Origin: Aurantimonas endophytica
Lineage (GTDB): Bacteria; Pseudomonadota; Alphaproteobacteria; Rhizobiales; Rhizobiaceae
Assembly: GCF_014196845.1 (NCBI RefSeq)
Contig: NZ_JACIEM010000004.1
Coordinates: 310,001 to 374,000 of the forward strand
Direction: 5' to 3'
Length of the DNA stretch: 64,000 nucleotides
A program made the position numbers and the translations under genes. Below the pieces are notes generated by a model. It was not told the DNA's origin. It did no database searches and worked only from the letters and a program-made list of their open reading frames with translations. The stretch's first letter is position 1; every line of letters begins with the position of its first letter. Positions 59,146 through 64,000 of this stretch are shown here, one piece after another.

Positions 59146-59916
59146 CTAGAGCGTCGTCACGTCGACCACCGGCAGGTGCCCGATCTCTTGCCAGATCTGC
59201 GAAGGCCGCTTGCCGTCAGGGAAGGATTTCTCGCGAAACGCGGTTGTCGCCGACAATTCCAGATCGTCCTCCGTCAGCAGGTCGCGGCGGACGAAGAAGG
59301 CGTTGATGCCGCTGTTGCCGACCTCGATCAGCGCGTAACCGTGCCTTCCCGTCAGGTGGCACAGCGCGGCCAGCGAGGCGCCGTAATACTTGCCGCTCGG
59401 GTGCTTGCGGTGGCGGTCGAAATCCGGGTCGTAGGGCACCGTGACGGGGCGATGCCCGAATGAGGAGTTGTATTCGGCGATGATGATCGCCGGACGCAGT
59501 CCGATCAGGTCCTCGAGAAACCAGTAGTCGTTGCCGTCGACGTCGATCGACAGGATGCCGAGGGGTTCGGCCTCGACGAAGGCGCGCACCACCGGCGCGA
59601 GGTTCTCCCGCGTGATCCAGAGGCGCTTCGCGGTGATGCGATCCGGCAGGACGGCCCGGGCCACGCGGACATTGTAGTCGCCGCCGTCGAGAAGCAGGCC
59701 CTTCCAGCCGGCGGCGAGCGGCGCGCAGTTGAACTCCCAGGCCGAGAAGCCGAACTCGACGAAGGTCTCCGGCACATCGTAGCGTGTGAGCAGCCGCTTC
59801 AGCACGACGGCCTCGTCGTTCTGGGTGCGAAGCCCCTGCAGCCGGTATTTCAGGTGGATGTAGGGAAGGGCGAGCGGCCCGCGCTTCACGAAGGATTTTA
59901 CGCGGGTCATGGACAT
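59146..59916 (-). CDS. FkbM-like protein (methyltransferase fold), hypothetical
   Basis: The 256-residue protein has a weak Rossmann-like pattern: VPETFVEFGFSAWEFNCAPL, WKGLLLDGGDYNVRVARAVL, and LGILSIDVDGNDYWFLEDLIGLRPAIIIAEYN. The order resembles FkbM-type SAM methyltransferases, with the usual glycine-rich motif I changed. The C-terminal part is not recognised (SATTAFREKSFPDGKRPSQIW). Activity uncertain. It lies between two family 2 repeats. Confidence 0.65.
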   Translation of the reverse strand: MSMTRVKSFVKRGPLALPYIHLKYRLQGLRTQNDEAVVLKRLLTRYDVPETFVEFGFSAWEFNCAPLAAGWKGLLLDGGDYNVRVARAVLPDRITAKRLWITRENLAPVVRAFVEAEPLGILSIDVDGNDYWFLEDLIGLRPAIIIAEYNSSFGHRPVTVPYDPDFDRHRKHPSGKYYGASLAALCHLTGRHGYALIEVGNSGINAFFVRRDLLTEDDLELSATTAFREKSFPDGKRPSQIWQEIGHLPVVDVTTL

Positions 59917-60016
59917 GAGGCCATCTCGTAGCGGGGATCGAGGGTCGAGGGGGGACCTTAGCGTTTTCCGGGGTGGCGAACACGCTGGTTTCCGGCGAGG
60001 TCTGCGCGGGAGAATA

Positions 60017-60097
60017 CCCCTCTCTTGCGATTTCTATCGTATAGCTCCTTCGGCGCTAAGCCGATGAAATCGTTTTCTCCCACTCAAGGGGAGAGAG
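60017..60097 (+). repeat. Family 2 palindromic element, copy c
   Basis: Forward copy with small changes (ATAGCTCC and TTTTCTCC). It ends about 40 bases before the promoter of the packaging cluster. Confidence 0.9.
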
Positions 60098-60137
60098 TAG
60101 GGCAATGTTCATCTGTTCAGTCATAGGAAAATATCCC

Positions 60138-60166
60138 TTGACACCGTGACGGTGGTCGCGTAGGGT
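60138..60166 (+). promoter_or_regulatory. Sigma70-type promoter with operator-like palindrome
   Basis: TTGACA at 60138-60143 and TAGGGT at 60161-60166 are 17 bases apart. The spacer holds CACCGTGACGGTG (60142-60154), a perfect palindrome about one central base and a likely repressor or activator site. The first packaging gene starts about 100 bases downstream. Confidence 0.65.
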
Positions 60167-60268
60167 TCTGGCACAGTCGGAAATTTGCGGGCGGCGGAAC
60201 GAGGGTTTCGGCCGCCTTTTGCGTTTCCGGGTGGCGGTTTCTTTCAGGAGGGGCAGGGAGTGTGGTCG

Positions 60269-60910
60269 ATGGCGCTGGCGTCGGAGCGGCTTCTGGCCTT
60301 GCTGGTTCGCGAGATCGCGGCGTTCGAGGCTGATGTCGCGAGCGGTGAGGATGATAATCCCAGAGATCACCTGGCAACCCCGGTAGCGGGTGCCGGGCCG
60401 GGGGCTGCGGACGTGGCGGCGGATGGGGCGCAGCCCGGTACGAGGCGGCGGGTGGCCGCGGTACCGGCAGCGGCCAAGCGCGGCCCGGCGAAGCGCGTCG
60501 GGGCGACGGCGGCTTCCGGCGCGGCGGTCGGCGCGAAGCGGATGGGCCCCAAGGAGCGCATCGAGCATATCGGCCAGATGGCGAAGGTGCTGGAGAAGCT
60601 CTTGGAGCTGCGGCGGCTAGAGACGCTGGCGGCGGCGGGTGGGCCGCAGGACGACGCCGAGGCGGCGCGGCTCGGCGCCGAGCTCCTGTCGCGGCTGCGC
60701 AGCCTCGATGCGAGGCGCCGGCACGGCGAATTGCTGTTCGGGCCGGACGCTTCGGCGGGAGGGACGGGAGCGGCGGGCGCGGCGGGCGCAGTCGGGGATG
60801 GCGCGGTGGCCGCCAATGCGGGCGATCGAGCGCTGGGGACCGAGCGCGTGGACAGCGCGGACAGGGCGAATGCAGCCGGTTCTGCCGACGCAACCGGTGG
60901 AGGCCGGTGA
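60269..60910 (+). CDS. Putative GTA/phage small terminase-like protein
   Basis: The 213-residue protein lies immediately before the large terminase and overlaps it (GTGA), the position of small terminase genes in GTA clusters. Residues about 90-135 form a helical segment (KERIEHIGQMAKVLEKLLELRRLETLAAAGG) compatible with a small-terminase helix pair. The flanks are Ala/Gly-rich, low in complexity. ATG 60269 has GGGAG at a good distance; GTG 60260 with AGGAGG is the alternative. Assignment rests on position and the helical core. Confidence 0.6.
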   Translation: MALASERLLALLVREIAAFEADVASGEDDNPRDHLATPVAGAGPGAADVAADGAQPGTRRRVAAVPAAAKRGPAKRVGATAASGAAVGAKRMGPKERIEHIGQMAKVLEKLLELRRLETLAAAGGPQDDAEAARLGAELLSRLRSLDARRRHGELLFGPDASAGGTGAAGAAGAVGDGAVAANAGDRALGTERVDSADRANAAGSADATGGGR

Positions 60911-62577
60911 GCCTGCCGGCCGAGCGCGCCGAGGCCACGGGCGTGTCAGACACATTCGAGACGGCGGACGGCGCCGCGCCGGGCGGGCCGGCGCAGGATG
61001 ATCGGCAAGCCGGGGTGGCGGACCCTTCGCCAGGAGACAGACAAGACGGCTCCACGGCTGTCGAGGCTGCCACCGACTCCTCACTGGGCGAGGCCGTCAC
61101 CGCCGGGCATACCGTCCGCCCGCCCGTCGGTGACGGGCTTTTCAGCGGCGGGACGGCCGGCGTGCAAGGGGACGCGAAGTTTGCCTGTGGGACGGCGGCG
61201 GCGGATGCGCCGAGGCCGCCGGGCGACGGGCCGACCGGCGAGGCTCCGCTCGGCGGCGCAGCGGCGGCGAATGATGGCCCGCTGACCGCGGCGCAGCACG
61301 ACGTCGAGCGGGTCGAGTTGATCCGGCGAGCGTCCGTATGCGCCCTCCGCGGCGCGATGATCCCCTGGCACGAGGTCGGCCGGCCGGCGCAATTGCCGCC
61401 CAAGGGCGACTGGCGGCAGTGGCTGCTGATCGGCGGGCGCGGCTCGGGCAAGACGCGGGCGGGGGCGGAATGGGTGAATGCGCTGGCGGCGGGGACGCCG
61501 CCCTTCGCGTCGCGGCCGCATGGGCGGATCGCGCTGATCGCCGAGACGCTGGGCGACGCGCGCGAGGTGATGGTCGAGGGCGAGAGTGGGCTGATGCGCG
61601 CGGCGCTGGGGGCGCGGCCGGTGCTGGAGGTGACCCGGCGCCGGCTGGTCTACGCCAATGGCGCGGTGGCGCAGATCTTTTCCTCGGAGGACCCGGACGC
61701 GCTGCGCGGCTACCAGTTCGACGCCGCCTGGGGCGACGAGCTGGCGAAATGGGTGCATGGCGAGGCGTGTTTCGACAATCTGCAATTCGCGCTGCGGCTG
61801 GGCGAGCGGCCGCGGGCGCTGTTCACCACGACGCCGCGGCCGATCCCGCTGCTGAAGCGGCTGATCACTGATGCCGGCACGGCGACGACGCACATGCGCA
61901 CCGCCGAGAACGCGGTGCACCTGGCGCCCGGGTTCATGGCGGCGATGCAGGCGCGCTATGGCGGCTCGCGGCTCGGGCGGCAGGAGCTGGACGGGCTCCT
62001 CCTGGAAGTGCGCGAGGACGCGCTGTTCGACGTCGCGGCGATCGAGCGGCTCAGGGTGCGGGCAGCGCCGGCGCTGCGGCGCATCGTCGTCGGCGTTGAT
62101 CCGCCGGCGTCGTCGACGACGCGCTCGGACGCCTGCGGCATCGTCGCGGCGGGGCTGGCCGCGGACGGCACGATCTACATCCTCGCCGACGCGTCGGTGC
62201 AGGGGGCGAAGCCGCATGTCTGGGCGAGCGCGGCGGTGACGCTGTTCGAGCGGCTGGAGGCCGACCGGATCGTCGCCGAGGTGAACCAGGGCGGCGACAT
62301 GGTCGAGGCGGTGATCCGGGCGAGCGCACCGAACGTGCCGTTCCGCGCTGTCAGGGCGAGCCGCGGCAAATGGGTGCGCGCCGAGCCGGTGGCGGCGTTG
62401 TACGAGCAGGGGCGGGTGCGGCACGCCGGGCGGTTCGCCGCACTCGAGGACGAGATGGCGGATTTCGGGCCGGATGGTCTGACGGGAGGGCGATCGCCGG
62501 ACCGGCTGGACGCGCTCGTCTGGGCGGTGACGGCGCTGATGGGGCCGGTGCGCGAGCCGCGGGTGAGGGGGTTGTGA
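60907..62577 (+). CDS. Large terminase subunit of GTA/prophage packaging cluster
   Basis: The 556-residue protein has Walker A GGRGSGKTRAG (about 176-186), Walker B/coupling residues in FDAAWGDELAKW, FTTTPRPIPLLKRL after it, and nuclease motifs in VVGVDPPAS and SPDRLDALVWAVTAL. This order is that of GTA gp2-type terminases. About 130 residues at the N-terminus, rich in Ala, Gly, Pro and Asp, precede the normal start and are unusual for the family. An internal ATG (61357) would give the usual length. GTG overlaps the TGA of the previous gene. Confidence 0.88.
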   Translation: MSLPAERAEATGVSDTFETADGAAPGGPAQDDRQAGVADPSPGDRQDGSTAVEAATDSSLGEAVTAGHTVRPPVGDGLFSGGTAGVQGDAKFACGTAAADAPRPPGDGPTGEAPLGGAAAANDGPLTAAQHDVERVELIRRASVCALRGAMIPWHEVGRPAQLPPKGDWRQWLLIGGRGSGKTRAGAEWVNALAAGTPPFASRPHGRIALIAETLGDAREVMVEGESGLMRAALGARPVLEVTRRRLVYANGAVAQIFSSEDPDALRGYQFDAAWGDELAKWVHGEACFDNLQFALRLGERPRALFTTTPRPIPLLKRLITDAGTATTHMRTAENAVHLAPGFMAAMQARYGGSRLGRQELDGLLLEVREDALFDVAAIERLRVRAAPALRRIVVGVDPPASSTTRSDACGIVAAGLAADGTIYILADASVQGAKPHVWASAAVTLFERLEADRIVAEVNQGGDMVEAVIRASAPNVPFRAVRASRGKWVRAEPVAALYEQGRVRHAGRFAALEDEMADFGPDGLTGGRSPDRLDALVWAVTALMGPVREPRVRGL

Positions 62578-62625
62578 GGGAGGCGCGGACCGAAGGCTTG
62601 CACGGCCTTGTTCGCGGGCTTCCGA

Positions 62626-62724
62626 TCAGAAGAAGCCGAACACGAACAGCAGCACGAGCGTGATCAGCACCGAGACGACGATCGAGCCGAGACAGCCGAG
62701 GCCGTTGGAAAAGAAGAAGAACAT
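62626..62724 (-). CDS. 32-residue hydrophobic microprotein
   Basis: The frame reads MFFFFSNGLGCLGSIVVSVL and ends in LLFVFGFF, one transmembrane helix. The Phe-rich start, N-G-L-G-C-L-G-S and following helix recall small single-pass proteins of Hyphomicrobiales that I know only loosely. No clear ribosome site lies before the ATG on the minus strand, so support is protein composition only. Confidence 0.5.
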   Translation of the reverse strand: MFFFFSNGLGCLGSIVVSVLITLVLLFVFGFF

Positions 62725-62801
62725 CGGCTGGGATCCGGGAGGAGTGACGAGCCGCTAACGGCGCGGCCGGCGGGTCGTTCCGTCGGGCGGCGGCGATCGT
62801 A

Positions 62802-62883
62802 CCCCTCTCTTGCGATTTCTATCGTTTAGCACCTGCGGCGCTAAGCCGATGAAATCGCTTTCTCTCCCTCAAGGGGAGAGAGG
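62802..62883 (+). repeat. Family 2 palindromic element, copy d
   Basis: Forward copy, followed at about 62925-62938 by the CAAGAGAGGGGTG end of a divergent reverse copy. Lies between large terminase and portal. Confidence 0.9.
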
Positions 62884-62978
62884 GAGCAAATCCGGGAAGC
62901 GAAGCAGAGGCGTCGGCGGCAGGCAAGAGAGGGGTGTGAGCGCTGCTGTCGGGCGCTGAGCTGCGCGGAAGCCGGGTA

Positions 62979-63061
62979 CCCCTCTCTTGCGATTTCTATC
63001 GTTTAGCGCCTGCGGCGCCAAGCCGATGAAATCGCTTTCTCCCCCTCAAGGGGGGAGAGGG
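62979..63061 (+). repeat. Family 2 palindromic element, copy e
   Basis: Forward copy, almost identical in its core to copies b and d. It ends about 90 bases before the intrinsic terminator. Confidence 0.92.
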
Positions 63062-63152
63062 CGCGCCGGGTCGGCGGTGATCTGTCGACATCCTGGCCAA
63101 GGCGCCTGAGCGCCGGCCGGGCTGCCGCAGATCCATCTGAGACCATCACCAA

Positions 63153-63174
63153 CCTCGCTGCGGCGGGGTTTTTT
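63153..63174 (+). terminator. Intrinsic terminator upstream of portal
   Basis: CCTCGC pairs with GCGGGG around a TGCG loop (with one T-G pair), followed at once by six T. This is a classic intrinsic terminator shape, located 44 bases before the portal start. It implies that the terminase transcript stops here or is attenuated. Confidence 0.8.
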
Positions 63175-63217
63175 GTTACCCCCATGACGCCGCGTCGGCG
63201 AGCCATCGGAGATCCTC

Positions 63218-64000
63218 ATGCGCCTGAAGACGACGATCGCCGGGTGGTTCGGCGGCGGGAGCGACGACGTGCGGCCGGCGGGGCCCCACGAGCAGAAGGC
63301 GGTGGCGGTGGCGGGGGGCACGCTGGTGTTTTCGGGCGTTGGGGAGGAGGGGGCGTGGCGGGAGAAGGGGTATGCGGCGCTGGCGCGGTCGGGGTTCATG
63401 CAGAACCCGGTCGTGTATCGCTCGGTGCGGCTGATCGCCGAGAGCGCGGCGGCGATCCCGACGGTGCTCTATGACGGAGGGGAGGAGGTGGCGGGCCATC
63501 CGATCATCGAGCTCTTGCGCCGGCCGAATGCGTCGAGCGACGGGGCGGCGCTGATCGAGGCGCTGTGCGGGCATCTGCTTTTGTCGGGCAATGCGTATCT
63601 GGAGGCGGCGGGACTGGAGGGCGAGGTTCAGGCGCTGCATGCGCTGCGGCCGGACCGGATCCGCATCGTCGAGGGCCAGGACGGCTGGCCGGAGGCCTAC
63701 GAATACCGCGCCGGGGCGGCACTGCGGCGGATCGCGGCGGAGACGGGGAGCGAGCGGCCGTCGCGGCTGTTGCATTTGCGGCTGTTCCATCCGCTGGCGG
63801 ATCTGACCGGCTACGCGCCGCTGGCGGCGGCGCAGGCGGCGCTGGAGCTGCATAATGCGGCATCGCGCTGGAACAAGTCGCTGCTCGACAATTCCGCGCG
63901 GCCCTCCGGCGCGCTGGTCTACCAGCCGGGCGATGGCGGCAATCTGTCGCCGGAGCAGTTCGAGCGGCTGAAGGCCGAGCTCGACAGCGGCTATTCCGGG
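63218..64000 (+). CDS. HK97-type phage portal protein of GTA/prophage cluster (3' truncated)
   Basis: The frame runs off the window end after about 261 residues. VVYRSVRLIAESAAAIPTVLYD, ELLRRPNASSDGAALIEAL and LLLSGNAYLEAAG are portal hallmarks, and FHPLADLTGYAPLAAAQAALEL matches the wing region of HK97 portals. GGAGA precedes the ATG at five bases. It is expected to form the dodecameric DNA channel of the capsid. Further head and tail genes should follow. Confidence 0.9.
   Translation, partial: MRLKTTIAGWFGGGSDDVRPAGPHEQKAVAVAGGTLVFSGVGEEGAWREKGYAALARSGFMQNPVVYRSVRLIAESAAAIPTVLYDGGEEVAGHPIIELLRRPNASSDGAALIEALCGHLLLSGNAYLEAAGLEGEVQALHALRPDRIRIVEGQDGWPEAYEYRAGAALRRIAAETGSERPSRLLHLRLFHPLADLTGYAPLAAAQAALELHNAASRWNKSLLDNSARPSGALVYQPGDGGNLSPEQFERLKAELDSGYSG

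Larger units (their letters stand above)
62578..63217. other. Region between large terminase and portal
   Basis: The 640-base region holds a 32-residue microprotein gene on the minus strand, two full family 2 repeats and an intrinsic terminator. In related clusters terminase and portal are closer together, so the repeats appear to have expanded this gap. Confidence 0.7.

Overview
The window is about 64 kb of GC-rich chromosome from an alphaproteobacterium, most likely a member of the Hyphomicrobiales (Rhizobiales). Supporting signs are the aerobic cobW-cobN-cobO cobalamin block, HWE-family histidine kinases, DUF1491, DUF2336, DUF5330 and DUF6456 proteins, a Rhodobacter-type gene transfer agent (GTA) or prophage packaging cluster, CtrA-like boxes, and short palindromic repeats. 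Genus cannot be fixed from the sequence. No rRNA, tRNA, CRISPR array, transposase or integrase was seen.

Layout. (1) 1-6.6 kb is a cobalamin operon: cobW (5' truncated), cobN, a GNAT acetyltransferase and cobO. CobN carries two blocks of in-frame palindromic repeats that add roughly 350 residues. (2) 6.7-13.4 kb is accessory and regulatory: an orphan HsdR-N-like nuclease, an intergenic repeat pair, an HWE kinase, an ArsR/AHSA1 pair with two operator palindromes, a RecA-fold ATPase, an XRE regulator and SnoaL/ABM proteins. (3) 13.4-23 kb holds transporters (DMT, LysE, MFS), a fatty-acid desaturase, reductases with nearby HxlR and AraC regulators, and a second HWE kinase very like the first. 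(4) 23.3-25.2 kb is an FtsI-type transpeptidase with a perfect CtrA box upstream. (5) 25.8-27 kb is a less GC-rich islet with an orphan gene. (6) 27-37.3 kb has a P-loop kinase, an mhqO/mhqD-like pair, and a large PAN-domain alpha-2-macroglobulin followed by penicillin-binding protein 1C. (7) 37.6-42.6 kb has an NmrA/AraC pair and a three-gene phosphorelay (CHASE3 kinase, single-domain receiver, REC-HisKA_2 kinase). (8) 42.6-47.4 kb is a complete Liv-type ABC importer. (9) 47.5-58.9 kb is a housekeeping and cell-cycle stretch: a DnaA-domain-IV-only protein with DUF6456, SufE, DUF5330, a PAS kinase overlapping a peptidoglycan-binding protein, DUF1491, DUF2336, a 58-residue microprotein, a DUF1254/DUF1214 pair, PBP1A and a YcgN-type protein. 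(10) 60.1-64 kb begins the packaging cluster: a promoter with a palindrome in its spacer, a putative small terminase, a large terminase with an unusual N-terminal extension, an intrinsic terminator and a portal cut by the window end. A second palindromic repeat family clusters here.

Two themes recur. Palindromic repeats have colonised both intergenic DNA and, inside cobN, coding sequence. Cell-cycle-type sites (CtrA-like boxes, a DnaA box, GANTC sites) lie upstream of cell-envelope and replication-related genes.
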